Assembly: GCA_021604545.1 (NCBI GenBank)
Contig: BQJE01000002.1
Coordinates: forward strand, 62,001-126,000
From: Micavibrio sp.
Lineage (GTDB): Bacteria > Pseudomonadota > Alphaproteobacteria > Micavibrionales > Micavibrionaceae
Direction: 5' to 3'
Length of the DNA: 64,000 bases
The position numbers were made by a program, and so were the translations under genes. Positions 26,454 to 35,262 of the stretch are shown here, piece by piece. Numbering within the stretch: position 1 is the stretch's first letter; each line of letters begins with the position of its first letter. The notes beneath the pieces were generated by a model. The model was not told the origin of the DNA, ran no database searches, and saw only the letters and a program-made list of their open reading frames with translations.

Positions 26454-27095
26454 TTAGGGGGCAGGTTCTTCTGTGGGCGCTCCGTCATCGTCGTTATTTT
26501 CCGCCGCTGCCTCTGCCATTTTCTCAATCTCATCAAAGACTGAATCATTGGCTTCGGATTCGGTGGCTACAACGTTCACTTTGTGGCACATATCAGGGCA
26601 GAAGAAGACACTTGTTTCCTTACAATTCTTATCTTCCGATTTAGCGCAGGAGCGGCGAATGCGGATATAGCGCTCTTTCGGGCTGGCGACAATAACATGA
26701 CGCTGCATAATCACCTCGCCATGGCCGTCCAGTACCGTGAAATGAGTGGCACCGGGTACTCTGGGCACCAGAATGAGTGTTTTTGACGTATCAGCCAGCA
26801 CGCTTAAATGCTCTGGATTGCCGACAATAATCGTGCGGGATTCACGCTCGAGGCGGATAATCTCCGATTTATCAGGGGTTAGGCGCACAGGAGGGTGTGT
26901 TTCCTCAGCGTCTGTGGGTAAATCGACATCATGCGATATGGTCATCGCCGGTAGAATGTCGACCGGCGGAACGGCATCATGGACCTCTTTAGGGCTTTGA
27001 GTCTGCGCTTGCGCTGAAGGTGCCAAAACCAGGACCAGCAGGGCAAAGGCAAAAAGAAGGGCCGAAATGGTGCGTATTGAATTAGAGATAATCAT
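26454..27095 (-). CDS. Secreted protein with CpaC-type pilus-formation N-terminal domain
   Basis: Signal peptide (cut near AQA-QTQ, residue 30). A domain at about 68-138, 'EIIRLERESRTIIVGNPEHL' and 'KTLILVPRVPGATHFTVLDG', resembles the N-terminal domain of CpaC ('pilus formation protein N-terminal region'). A short Cys-rich segment (four Cys within 148-170) and an acidic tail follow. There is no secretin domain. It lies 48 bp upstream of the TadD-like gene on the same strand, so they are probably one operon serving the neighbouring Tad machine. Confidence 0.7.
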   Translation of the reverse strand: MIISNSIRTISALLFAFALLVLVLAPSAQAQTQSPKEVHDAVPPVDILPAMTISHDVDLPTDAEETHPPVRLTPDKSEIIRLERESRTIIVGNPEHLSVLADTSKTLILVPRVPGATHFTVLDGHGEVIMQRHVIVASPKERYIRIRRSCAKSEDKNCKETSVFFCPDMCHKVNVVATESEANDSVFDEIEKMAEAAAENNDDDGAPTEEPAP

Positions 27096-27311
27096 TTGAA
27101 CACCGTGAAGGAAAGATATGACTTAGATACAGATTTAATTATAGCGCCTGAAGGGTTAAAACGCACCTTCTTTCTGTTCGAATTTTATGTAAATTTTAAG
27201 GGGCAAGGGTATGGGCGGGATAGCGAGGGGGTCGGCTCACCCTGATGCGGCCATAAGTTTAAATCTGTGAAGCTGTAGGCTTGCTGAACCTACGCGTTGT
27301 TTAAAATAAAC
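27096..27311. other. Intergenic region, no gene seen
   Basis: 216 bp between two minus-strand genes. It holds a small hairpin (GTAGG-N9-CCTAC, about 27276-27294). The upstream signals of the CpaC-N protein gene must lie in its first part. No ORF or RNA is recognised. Confidence 0.4.
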
Positions 27312-28256
27312 CTAACGTGGCAGTTCTGTCTTGATGGATTTTAACTTGGCGCGCATATCATTGACGGTCTGAATTGCTTTGGTTCGCGCCCTGGAAATTT
27401 CTGACTTTTTCCCATCCCACTTATAGCTTTTGATTGTATCAAACCCTTTTTGAATTTCGAATAACTTGCCGGCATAGGGGGCTTCCAGATTTTTTTCGAG
27501 ATGATCAAGAAGTGCGAGTTCGCTAGTGTTTAAAATATCAAAGGCATCAGTTATGTTTCCCTGGCTAAGAAGGCGATCAGCCAGTTTTAGTCCCTCCTTC
27601 AAGTTTGAAATAGGGTCGCCTTGTAAGGAGGCATCACGGATCATGTCGCCATATAAATCCTGTAGCACTCCATCGGCTTTTTCGAGTTTTCCTTTTTGTA
27701 CGGCCTCGTAAGCTTTAAACAGGTAGCTTCCCATTGATCCGTAATTGATATCAAGTGAGGCGGTAACGTCTTCCCATGTCTGGTCTTGAAGAAAAAGTGC
27801 GGTTTCATTTGGCTGTTCATCCAACTCTTCATTATCCTTATCGGTAGATGGGCCTCCGTATAAGATTTCTTTATAAGAGGGGAGGAAGTACAGATGCCGC
27901 CCATTCCGCCCTTTGCTTAAACGTACGAGCGATAGGGGCGCGTCCTTATAGTGCTTGCCGCCTTTTTCATCTGCCAATTGGCTAAGTAATACTTTTATTT
28001 CAGCCAGGCTCTGTAATCTTTCGCCGGATATGAGTAACAACCGAACAGACGTAATATCATTCAGTAGCTTTTCATCTTTCGTGCGCAGTACTTGTTGTGT
28101 AGTTGTTTCTTGCGCAGTCTCTTCTTTGGTAGGTTCTTTTTTTTGATAAAGTGTTGTTTGCGCCTGTCCTTGTGTGGAAACAAGGCAGCATAAAGTGGCA
28201 ATCAGGAAAAAAGATAAAAGATGTTTTGCTCTGTATAGTTCAATCATATCTATCAC
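27312..28256 (-). CDS. Hypothetical secreted protein (314 aa)
   Basis: N-terminal signal-type segment (residues 13-33, ending QGQAQ) and a mostly helical mature part. 'LLNDITSVRLLLISGERLQS' and 'YLFKAYEAVQKGKLEKADGV' recall the helical repeats of YfdX-type or other tetratricopeptide-like periplasmic proteins, but I cannot assign a family. No catalytic motif is visible. It stands alone between the pilus accessory genes and cpdR. Confidence 0.6.
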   Translation of the reverse strand: MIDMIELYRAKHLLSFFLIATLCCLVSTQGQAQTTLYQKKEPTKEETAQETTTQQVLRTKDEKLLNDITSVRLLLISGERLQSLAEIKVLLSQLADEKGGKHYKDAPLSLVRLSKGRNGRHLYFLPSYKEILYGGPSTDKDNEELDEQPNETALFLQDQTWEDVTASLDINYGSMGSYLFKAYEAVQKGKLEKADGVLQDLYGDMIRDASLQGDPISNLKEGLKLADRLLSQGNITDAFDILNTSELALLDHLEKNLEAPYAGKLFEIQKGFDTIKSYKWDGKKSEISRARTKAIQTVNDMRAKLKSIKTELPR

Positions 28257-28339
28257 GTGTAGGGGCTAATAAAATCTGCGTACACCCTATCTTACCATAT
28301 GTGTGGCAGAGGATAAAATAAGTATGATGTGGCTGGTAA

Positions 28340-28699
28340 TTAAGCCGCTAGCAGGGTTTCGACCTGCTCAACCAGATCATTCAGGTGAAAAGGCTTGGAT
28401 ACGATGTGGGCTTTGTCATTGGCAACGCTGTGGCTTTTGGCGATGCCGGTAAAACCGGTGATAAACATCACTTTTAAATCGGGGCGTTTTTTGGCGGCAG
28501 TTTGCGACAGCTCAATCCCGTCCATGCCGGGCATAACAATATCGGTGAGAAGGAGGTCGTAGCTGTCATCTTTGTCGAGCGCGGCCAGCGCTTCCAGTCC
28601 ATCCGCTGTGGCCGTGACATCGTGACCGGCTTTTTTCAGCGCCATCTCGAGAAATTCGCGCATCGAGTCATCGTCTTCAGCAAGGAGGATGTGGGGCAT
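28340..28699 (-). CDS. cpdR: Single-domain response regulator CpdR
   Basis: A 119-residue receiver with no output domain. Phosphoacceptor Asp53 in 'LLLTDIVMPGMDGIELS', acidic pocket 'EDDD' at 8-11, Thr in 'VMFITGF', and Lys in 'SKPFHLNDLVEQVE'. The ending and 'GMDGIEL'/'KVMFITGF' signatures match Caulobacter CpdR, which localises ClpXP when unphosphorylated and is controlled by the CckA-ChpT phosphorelay. AAGG precedes the ATG. A CckA-like kinase is encoded at 37557. Confidence 0.88.
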   Translation of the reverse strand: MPHILLAEDDDSMREFLEMALKKAGHDVTATADGLEALAALDKDDSYDLLLTDIVMPGMDGIELSQTAAKKRPDLKVMFITGFTGIAKSHSVANDKAHIVSKPFHLNDLVEQVETLLAA

Positions 28700-28708
28700 G
28701 TTTTTTCC

Positions 28709-29344
28709 TTACGAGGCTATGCTCCAGTCACGGTCTTCGGCAGTTACCTTTAGTCCTTGCTGTCTTTCTTTGCGTATTTCCCGGGCTTCCACAGCATTTA
28801 AGTGGCCTTCTGGTTTTTTGTGACGGGCTTTTGTAAAAAACCTACCACGAATACCTTGCCTTTCAGGTAAATCAGACTCTTTGACAATATGAAACTTTTC
28901 TTGAAAGTGGTTGCGATTTATATGTCTTACTGGAAGATCTGTTAGTGAAGGGTCATGATCTTCGGACATGTCTATATGTCCGTCATGGCGTGAGACTTCT
29001 TCTTCAACACGATTCCACAATTCTATTTCGCCTTCAGTTTCAGGATTTTCTACCGTATCTACTATTACATCTTCTTCCTCTTCACCTTCTTCGGTGTAGT
29101 AAACAACAGGTAGGCCCGCCAGTGCTGCAATTTCGACAGATATCTTTTCCGGATCAAGATCATTGGGAGCATTTGTCAGTGTAGCATCATCTTCCCGTTC
29201 TGATTTAGGGGGTACATATGTGAATTCAGAATTGCCCGAAAGCTGCTCCAGTGTAGAATCTTTTAGCGCCGGATCTTCGAGATATAATTCGGTTTCCCAG
29301 TCATCTTCAGGTGTTACTGCTTCGTCACTCGGTGTCCATGGCAT
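28709..29344 (-). CDS. Hypothetical acidic protein (211 aa)
   Basis: A strongly acidic, apparently disordered protein (Glu/Asp runs such as 'EEGEEEEDVIVD') with a basic C-terminal quarter ('GRFFTKARHKKPEGHLNAVE'). No membrane segment or motif is recognised. It ends 9 bp before the cpdR start on the same strand, so the two may be cotranscribed. Confidence 0.5.
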   Translation of the reverse strand: MPWTPSDEAVTPEDDWETELYLEDPALKDSTLEQLSGNSEFTYVPPKSEREDDATLTNAPNDLDPEKISVEIAALAGLPVVYYTEEGEEEEDVIVDTVENPETEGEIELWNRVEEEVSRHDGHIDMSEDHDPSLTDLPVRHINRNHFQEKFHIVKESDLPERQGIRGRFFTKARHKKPEGHLNAVEAREIRKERQQGLKVTAEDRDWSIAS

Positions 29345-29467
29345 AGTCTTACTCCCTTAATATTAAATTCTTATTTTCTGAATTGTAGCTTTATAAACCT
29401 TAGTCATAATAATTTCAATAACTATTTTACTTATTTAAGCTTGCGGGTGCCTAAAACATATCTTTAG

Positions 29468-29794
29468 CTAGTGTATATCTGCTCTCATGTGCTGCTGTGC
29501 CGCGTTTTGTCCTGCTCTACCACCTGGCTCGCTTCGCTTGCCACTAGATTTATAGGGGTTACCACCACCGCCTTTGTTGCAGGTACTACTACAATATGAA
29601 GGGTCAGTGGTTATTCCTCGTCCTTCAGTACGCACCACGTTGGCTTTGTTGCCCCATGTCGTACGTAGCCCTGAATTTTCTTCTCTTTCGTCAAATAACA
29701 GGCCGGGATATACAGCTATGTAGCCATGTGCTCTACCTGTTGTTTCTTTCTCTTGCTGCGGGGTTTCTAGTGTCTGTGTTCTGCTCATAGCCAT
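29468..29794 (-). CDS. Hypothetical protein (108 aa)
   Basis: Glycine/serine-rich, with 'SYCSSTCNKGGGGNPYKSSG' near the end (two Cys) and a Gln-rich N-terminus. The frame opens further upstream, but AAGGAG lies directly before the ATG at 29794 (a second ATG, two codons on, is also well spaced). No family recognised. The flanking 29345-29467 and 29795-29937 are AT-rich and hold nothing else. Confidence 0.45.
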   Translation of the reverse strand: MAMSRTQTLETPQQEKETTGRAHGYIAVYPGLLFDEREENSGLRTTWGNKANVVRTEGRGITTDPSYCSSTCNKGGGGNPYKSSGKRSEPGGRAGQNAAQQHMRADIH

Positions 29795-29937
29795 ATACTC
29801 CTTCTTTTTATTGATGCCTATTTTAATACATTTAATACATGATATATTCAACAAGTTTTTATGCACCATAGCTAATATAATTACCCAACGGCTCACAAAA
29901 CCTTTGTTTTATTACAAAAAACAGTGGTCTTTTTTTG

Positions 29938-30975
29938 TTATTTTACCGGGATCATGGCCTTGGTGAATTGCTGCGCCACATTTTCCCAACTGTAATGTTT
30001 TTGTATATGCTCATTACGCTGTATTTTGGTGCCTGTTTTCAAGGCTTTGTGCGCTGCGTCAGATAAGTTATCCCCAAGAACGCCGAGAAACGGCTCGGTG
30101 ATAATGTCTTGTGGTCCGCGCACATTATAGCCGGCCACCGGCAGGCCGCAGGCCAGGGCTTCGATCTGGACCATGCCGAATGTATCGGTGCGCGAGGGGA
30201 AGACAAACACATCGGCGGAGCGGTAATGCGCCGCCAGCGCCTCGCCCTGTTTTGCGCCGACAAAATGCACGTCAGGATATTTGCGCGATAATTTGGCGCG
30301 AATGGGGCCATCGCCGACCACGACTTTGGAGCCGTCCCATTCCATCTTTAGAAAGTCTTCGATGCTTTTTTCGATGGCGATGCGGCCGACATAAAGTGCA
30401 ACCGGTTCGGGCAGATCATGAAACAGGGTTTTTTCACCGGGCGAAAAAAGGTCGAGGTCAACCCCACGTGACAGGCGCAGCATCGGGGTTTTAAAGTCCC
30501 AGCTTTTCAGCTCGTCCTCTAAACTTTGCGTGGCAATCATCATGGTTTGCGCTGAGGCATGAAAACGCCGCACCAGTTTTTTGGTGCCTTCGTGAACGTG
30601 GTCATAAAGAAATGGTAAAAAGCTTGCGACCCGTTTGGCAAAATAATCAGGGAAGTGAGAATGGTAACAGGTAGAAAAATTCAAATTGTTTTTAACGCAG
30701 TATTTTCGTGCCGCCCACCCCAAAGGTCCTTCGGTGGCGATATGAATTGTTTCGGGGGTGTGGGCTTCGATCATTTTTTTAAGGCGGCGAGAAGGCGCAA
30801 GTGCCAGCTTAATCTCACTGTAGCCGGGCAGGGGTATTCTTAGCGGGAAGTCGGTAGGGCTGATGACTTCGATCTGGTGGCCTATTGTCTCCAGTTCTTT
30901 GATCAGATGCTCGTAGGTGCGCACAACCCCGTTAATCTGGGGGTGCCAGGCATCTGTTATAATGAGTAATCTCAT
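29938..30975 (-). CDS. Family 4 glycosyltransferase (MgtA-like)
   Basis: A GT-B fold glycosyltransferase. The N-terminal 'ITDAWHPQINGVVRTYEHLI' is typical of GDP-mannose- or UDP-glucose-dependent enzymes that build glycolipids. 'SRGVDLDLFSPG', the donor-site 'FPSRTDTFGMVQIEALACGL', and the E-x7-E acid pair 'DTFGMVQIEALACG' are present. Length 345 is typical. A lipid or surface-glycan acceptor is likely, but the donor cannot be read. It is divergent from the gene at 31030. Confidence 0.85.
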   Translation of the reverse strand: MRLLIITDAWHPQINGVVRTYEHLIKELETIGHQIEVISPTDFPLRIPLPGYSEIKLALAPSRRLKKMIEAHTPETIHIATEGPLGWAARKYCVKNNLNFSTCYHSHFPDYFAKRVASFLPFLYDHVHEGTKKLVRRFHASAQTMMIATQSLEDELKSWDFKTPMLRLSRGVDLDLFSPGEKTLFHDLPEPVALYVGRIAIEKSIEDFLKMEWDGSKVVVGDGPIRAKLSRKYPDVHFVGAKQGEALAAHYRSADVFVFPSRTDTFGMVQIEALACGLPVAGYNVRGPQDIITEPFLGVLGDNLSDAAHKALKTGTKIQRNEHIQKHYSWENVAQQFTKAMIPVK

Positions 30976-30994
30976 GTAATCTTCTTAAGTATTG

Positions 30995-31022
30995 TTGACA
31001 TTCGTTTGGCCGATCCTACACT
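30995..31022 (+). promoter_or_regulatory. Promoter giving a near-leaderless transcript
   Basis: TTGACA (30995-31000), 16-nt spacer, TACACT (31017-31022), then ATG at 31030 only 7 nt downstream. Transcription would begin at or next to the start codon. No Shine-Dalgarno precedes this ATG. Confidence 0.6.
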
Positions 31023-31029
31023 GATCGCC

Positions 31030-32343
31030 ATGCGGATTATAGTTTATATATGTCTATTGCTCAGTATTTTTGTGTCTGGCGAGGCTTTGGCCCAAAAGTG
31101 CAATGCAGATTTTGAGGTTATCACCCGCCTGCGCAAGCCGGAGATTGGGTCCTATAATATGTGGGATACGGTTTATGGGCTGCGGGCTGATATCGAGCGT
31201 TTTGTCGGTGGTGTGGCCAGCGTCAGCAAAAATGCAGTTGTGGTGGGCGAGCGTTATTTTGAAGAGGGCGCGGAGATTACGCTTGTGATGGCCGAGCTTG
31301 ACCGGCGCGGACGCGTGGTTTGGGAAAAGGCGCATGAAGTAAAAGGTTTGCGTAAAATCGTAAAATTTCTGCCGGATAAAAACGGCTATGTTGTCGTTGC
31401 TGATCAGAAAGAGGGTAAGAGCAAGGACCGGATATGGATCGGTTTTTTCGATCTGAATGGTGGGCTGGTCAAGACGAAAACCATCAGCGATAAGAAGTTC
31501 AATCTTTTTGCGCAGGATATGATTGCATCCCATGATGAAAAAGGCTTTGTGCTAGCGGCAACGGCGCAGGGGCGCGGCTATGAATCCGGCGGCTATGCGA
31601 TTTTATACCGGTTGAATGCCAAGGCGCAGGTGATTGCCGACCGCGCGTATATGCCGGGGTTGGAAAATAGAATTTTAGGGCTTAGCCGTAGCGAGGGACC
31701 TTATTATATAGCCACCGGTTTTATTCGCTCCGAAGACGGACGCAAAACAGGCTGGGCGCTCAAGTTGGATAGCGACAACGCGATTGTCTGGCAGCGGCAA
31801 TACCCACGGGGATTGGCGGCGCAAATTCAGGCTTCGGCTGATTATCAGGACCCTTATTTTGTGGTGATCGGAGACGCGGAACCATCGGATCGTAAAAACC
31901 GCGCCGGATGGGTGATGTTGCTAAGCAGCGAAGACGGTAGTGTCGGTTGGCAGCGTTATTACACCGGTACCCTGGATTTTCATGGCCGTGATGTTTTTGC
32001 TCATGATGACGGGCAGCTTTCTGTGTTGCTGGATGCAGAAAAACCGCCAGGGGTTGATGAGCTTGAATACGCGCGGGTTTTGACGCTTTCACCGCGTGGC
32101 GTGTTGCTGCTCAGCGACACTTACTATCATGCCGAAGGGACCGGGGCGTATGATTTATTCTTAGGGCCTAATCAGGAGCGGATCCTGGCGGGCTATTCGG
32201 ATATGGTCTACCGCGACGAAGACCCCGAGCATCCGGAAGAGGATGTCAGGATTTCAAGAAGTCGTGAAGGCTGGGTTGTGGCCGGAGCCCCGGCGGAGCC
32301 TTATAATGATCCGTGTATTCAGTCCTACGATTTCATTCCTTGA
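31030..32343 (+). CDS. Secreted beta-propeller-like protein
   Basis: Signal peptide at residues 1-22 (MRIIVYICLLLSIF...ALAQ), which fixes the ATG although the frame opens at a TTG 24 nt earlier. The mature part has repeated blade-like units with Trp and Gly: 'ELDRRGRVVWEKAHE', 'DSDNAIVWQRQYPRG', 'SSEDGSVGWQRYYTG', at about 75-residue intervals, as in periplasmic or surface beta-propellers. No catalytic residues are identified. Its 3' end overlaps the convergent gene at 32333 by 11 bp. Confidence 0.6.
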   Translation: MRIIVYICLLLSIFVSGEALAQKCNADFEVITRLRKPEIGSYNMWDTVYGLRADIERFVGGVASVSKNAVVVGERYFEEGAEITLVMAELDRRGRVVWEKAHEVKGLRKIVKFLPDKNGYVVVADQKEGKSKDRIWIGFFDLNGGLVKTKTISDKKFNLFAQDMIASHDEKGFVLAATAQGRGYESGGYAILYRLNAKAQVIADRAYMPGLENRILGLSRSEGPYYIATGFIRSEDGRKTGWALKLDSDNAIVWQRQYPRGLAAQIQASADYQDPYFVVIGDAEPSDRKNRAGWVMLLSSEDGSVGWQRYYTGTLDFHGRDVFAHDDGQLSVLLDAEKPPGVDELEYARVLTLSPRGVLLLSDTYYHAEGTGAYDLFLGPNQERILAGYSDMVYRDEDPEHPEEDVRISRSREGWVVAGAPAEPYNDPCIQSYDFIP

Positions 32344-32614
32344 TATAGATAAAGTTGTTGTCCTGGCCACCCTTGAAGCGTTCGATGAGATCAGGAATGG
32401 CCGACTCGCTGACATCTATGCCGGCGGATTTCATTTTATCGAGTGCCAGCTTAACGTCGGCAGGGTGGTAACCAGTTTTTGCTGCAATACGATCGGCGAC
32501 GATACCGTAATTGTCGACATCATCTAATTTTTCCGAATACGGAGCAATGATGTGCTTTTCTTTAAAGCTCTTCCACTGCGCTGCAATGGTATTAAAGACG
32601 TCATTCAGGGTCAT
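32333..32614 (-). CDS. Hypothetical protein (93 aa)
   Basis: A small, mainly helical soluble protein with no signal or motif recognised ('DRIAAKTGYHPADVKLALDK' could be a small helical DNA- or protein-binding unit). GAGGA stands 3-4 nt before the ATG. The last 11 bp overlap the end of the convergent beta-propeller gene. Confidence 0.55.
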   Translation of the reverse strand: MTLNDVFNTIAAQWKSFKEKHIIAPYSEKLDDVDNYGIVADRIAAKTGYHPADVKLALDKMKSAGIDVSESAIPDLIERFKGGQDNNFIYIKE

Positions 32615-32713
32615 GTTTCCTCATTTCTGTTATTTTCATAACATTTATATGCTGTGGAAGTCAAGGTTAAAGTCCTGTATAACCGGGACGCATTTTTATA
32701 TAAGGCTTATAAA

Positions 32714-33694
32714 GTGAATTTATCCGAAACGTATCGATTTATAATTGATCAAGCCCATGCTGGTGGCCGAGCGGATAAGGCAGTCAGTGCCTTATGCGAG
32801 GATTTATCGCGCGCGCGGGTTCAGGGGTTAATTGAGCAAGGGGCCGTGACCATAAACGGCGCGGCTTTGAAAGCCTCGCGAAGACTAGAGGTTGGAGATG
32901 TGGTCGAGATTGAAATTCCGCCCGCTGTGCCATGCGAACCCGAGGCTGAAGACATTCCACTCGATATTGTGTTTGAGGATGAACATATGCTGGTCATCAA
33001 CAAGGCTGCCGGTATGGTCGTTCATCCCGGGGCCGGGAACTGGAGTGGCACGCTGGTCAATGCTTTGCTGCATCATTGCGGTGAGGATTTATCGGGCATT
33101 GGTGGGGTGGTGCGGCCGGGGATTGTGCACCGGCTGGATAAAGACACAACAGGGCTGATGGTCGTGGCCAAAAACGACAAGGCGCATAAGGGGCTGTCGG
33201 AACAGCTCTCGGATCGTAGCCTCAGCCGGATATACAAGGCATTGGTTTTGAAAGTGCCAACGCTTTTAAAGGGCAAAGTTAACAAGCCGATTGGGAGGCA
33301 TCAATCGCATCGCCTGAAAATGGCAATTGATGAAAAAAACGGTCGCGAGGCGATGACACATTATAAGGTAGAAAAGGCTTATGGAGAGGCCTGCGCGCTG
33401 GTGGAATGCAAGCTGGAGACAGGCAGGACGCATCAGATCCGCGTACATATGGGGTTTTTGAAGCATCCGTTGATTGGTGATGTCCTTTACGGGCCGCAAC
33501 CAACAGCTCTGCAGGCAGCCCTGAAAAAGGAAGGGTATGAGCAAAATGTGGTTGAAAATCTGCTTTCTTTCCCCCGTCAGGCGCTTCACGCAGCTTCTAT
33601 TTCTTTCATTCACCCGGTTTCAGGGGTGGAAATGGGGTTCGAGGCCCCTATTCCGGATGATTTTATTAACTTATTGAAATCATTAGAGAAATAG
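32714..33694 (+). CDS. rluD: 23S rRNA pseudouridine synthase RluD-type
   Basis: It makes pseudouridines in the helix 69 loop of 23S rRNA if RluD proper. The N-terminal S4 RNA-binding domain is at about residues 15-75 ('RADKAVSALCEDLSRARVQG'). The RluA-family catalytic core has the active-site Asp in 'HRLDKDTTGLMVVAK', and 'ETGRTHQIRVHM' is conserved. The frame opens at a GTG (32654). GTG at 32714 with AAGG in front fits the family's N-terminus better. Confidence 0.88.
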   Translation: MNLSETYRFIIDQAHAGGRADKAVSALCEDLSRARVQGLIEQGAVTINGAALKASRRLEVGDVVEIEIPPAVPCEPEAEDIPLDIVFEDEHMLVINKAAGMVVHPGAGNWSGTLVNALLHHCGEDLSGIGGVVRPGIVHRLDKDTTGLMVVAKNDKAHKGLSEQLSDRSLSRIYKALVLKVPTLLKGKVNKPIGRHQSHRLKMAIDEKNGREAMTHYKVEKAYGEACALVECKLETGRTHQIRVHMGFLKHPLIGDVLYGPQPTALQAALKKEGYEQNVVENLLSFPRQALHAASISFIHPVSGVEMGFEAPIPDDFINLLKSLEK

Positions 33695-33905
33695 CTCCCT
33701 AATTTGTTGTTTTAGCGCCTTATTCTATTTTTTTGATAAATAGTTTGTATTTACATAAAATTGTATGTATTCTTAAGGTATAGACAGTAATTAAGTTTCT
33801 GTGTGAGACAGACAGCGGTAAGGAAAACAAGGCACAAAAAAATAAAGAAAGGTATCAACCTACAAATCTACCCCCAATTTCATGTTTCATTCGATCTGGT
33901 ACCTC

Positions 33906-33938
33906 AAACCGTCACTCCCCAATGTGACGGTTTCTTTT
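33906..33938 (+). terminator. Strong intrinsic terminator
   Basis: A perfect 10-bp stem AAACCGTCAC / GTGACGGTTT with an 8-nt loop, followed by CTTTTT on the plus strand. It lies 212 bp after the rluD stop, so it ends either the rluD transcript or an unknown small RNA from 33700-33937. No convincing ORF is in that interval, which is AT-rich in its first 90 bp. Confidence 0.8.
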
Positions 33939-33941
33939 TGC

Positions 33942-35222
33942 TTATGGTGTTGTTAAGGTCGGGGTGGCGATCGCTTGTGGCTGAATTTCTGAACCGGGTG
34001 CCACAGGTGGTTCCAGTACTGTGGTGGGGCCATTTTTGGTGCCAAAATAGCCAGAGGCATATTTATCAGATGCATCCAGGAATTCATAAACATATTGCTT
34101 TTGGATGGCTTTATCAGCGCCATTAAAATCGCCTCGATCATATAATTTGCGAGCCATCACATATAAAAGCTGCGGGTCTTTTAGAGAAATCGTACCATGG
34201 CTGTCTGATTTATAGATTTCGAGCTCTCCTCTTGATATAGTCTGTGCATTCAGGGATTCTTCAAGGGCCTCTTTGGCTGAGTTAGAAAGGGATTCAATTT
34301 TTTTGCTGAAGGCATGTTCATCCCCCAACAAGCTGTTGTCGCGTCTAGCAGCTTCCAGTATTTCTTTATCAGAATCGCTAATATTCTCCTGAAGCGTATT
34401 GACGGTCTCTCCGATTGCAATCATTCGATCCAGCGGCTGCAAAAGGACTCGTCCTGCTTCAGCGATGATTGCATTTTTTGTTTGGTCGAGGTGATGGACA
34501 AAATATTCTCCTGTTCCTCCTTGTGGCTCGGTTTCATTGGGCGATTGTACAGCCGCTCCTGTAACGTGAGAGTCAGCGCTACTAATGAAAGCACCAAGGG
34601 CCCGTATAGCCATACGAGCTTGCGGCACTTCTTTTGTCTGTAGTAACCCGTTCTCGACTTCACGGTTGTAAAGTGCAATAGCGCCCTGATCGCCACGAAC
34701 TTCAACAGGCAGGCGTGCGGCAGTTCCGTTTTTAGAGCCCATATAAGGCTCTCCTGTATGAATGGATTCATGCATCATACTAAAGGCATGCCATTCCAGA
34801 TCACTGCCGGGGAGACTATCTAAAAAAACTTCTTTTGGCAGGCCTGAAAGACTGGCTGCGAGGTCTTCCTTTGTCCAGTGTAAAGGTATCGTATAAATAG
34901 TGGCTGTTCTGGGTGCTGCTCCCTGGTTAGAATAGCGAGTAATCTGATATTCCTGATCCTCGTTGGCGATGTCATATAAATTTTTTGCAAATTTATTGAA
35001 ATTTCCTTCATCAATAGCTTCACCATTGTCTATGTACTTTATATATTCTCTGAACAGTTCTTTATGCTTTTCAAAGGCCGCAGAATTTTTAGGATCGGGT
35101 TCAGGTGAAAGGATAAGAATAGGTCGTCCCGCCCACACGCCGACACGGTCCGTCAGGTCGCCAAAAAACGCCCTGGTGGAATCAGACGCAAAAACCCTAT
35201 GATTTTCCTCATCTCCCGCCAT
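33942..35222 (-). CDS. Hypothetical protein with HExxH zincin-like motif
   Basis: 426 residues without signal peptide or membrane segment. 'MMHESIHTGEPYMG' holds HESIH at 151-155, the metal-binding and catalytic pattern of zincin proteases. The downstream 'LPVEVRGDQGAIALYN' offers Glu/Asp as a third ligand. The N-terminus is helical with 'GVWAGRPILILSPEPDP'. The C-terminus is Pro/Thr-rich and ends near a terminator. I do not recognise the family, and the motif can occur by chance. It could be a cytosolic or secreted metalloprotease. The start ATG is at 35222, 40 bp from the end of the next minus-strand gene. Confidence 0.55.
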   Translation of the reverse strand: MAGDEENHRVFASDSTRAFFGDLTDRVGVWAGRPILILSPEPDPKNSAAFEKHKELFREYIKYIDNGEAIDEGNFNKFAKNLYDIANEDQEYQITRYSNQGAAPRTATIYTIPLHWTKEDLAASLSGLPKEVFLDSLPGSDLEWHAFSMMHESIHTGEPYMGSKNGTAARLPVEVRGDQGAIALYNREVENGLLQTKEVPQARMAIRALGAFISSADSHVTGAAVQSPNETEPQGGTGEYFVHHLDQTKNAIIAEAGRVLLQPLDRMIAIGETVNTLQENISDSDKEILEAARRDNSLLGDEHAFSKKIESLSNSAKEALEESLNAQTISRGELEIYKSDSHGTISLKDPQLLYVMARKLYDRGDFNGADKAIQKQYVYEFLDASDKYASGYFGTKNGPTTVLEPPVAPGSEIQPQAIATPTLTTP

Positions 35223-35262
35223 GCCCTATTAGACAGGAACAATCTTAAGAAGCTGTTAATCT

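Noticed and set aside
33803..34126. 107-codon plus-strand frame after rluD
   Set aside because: Crosses a strong terminator and runs antisense to the HExxH gene; no ribosome binding site.
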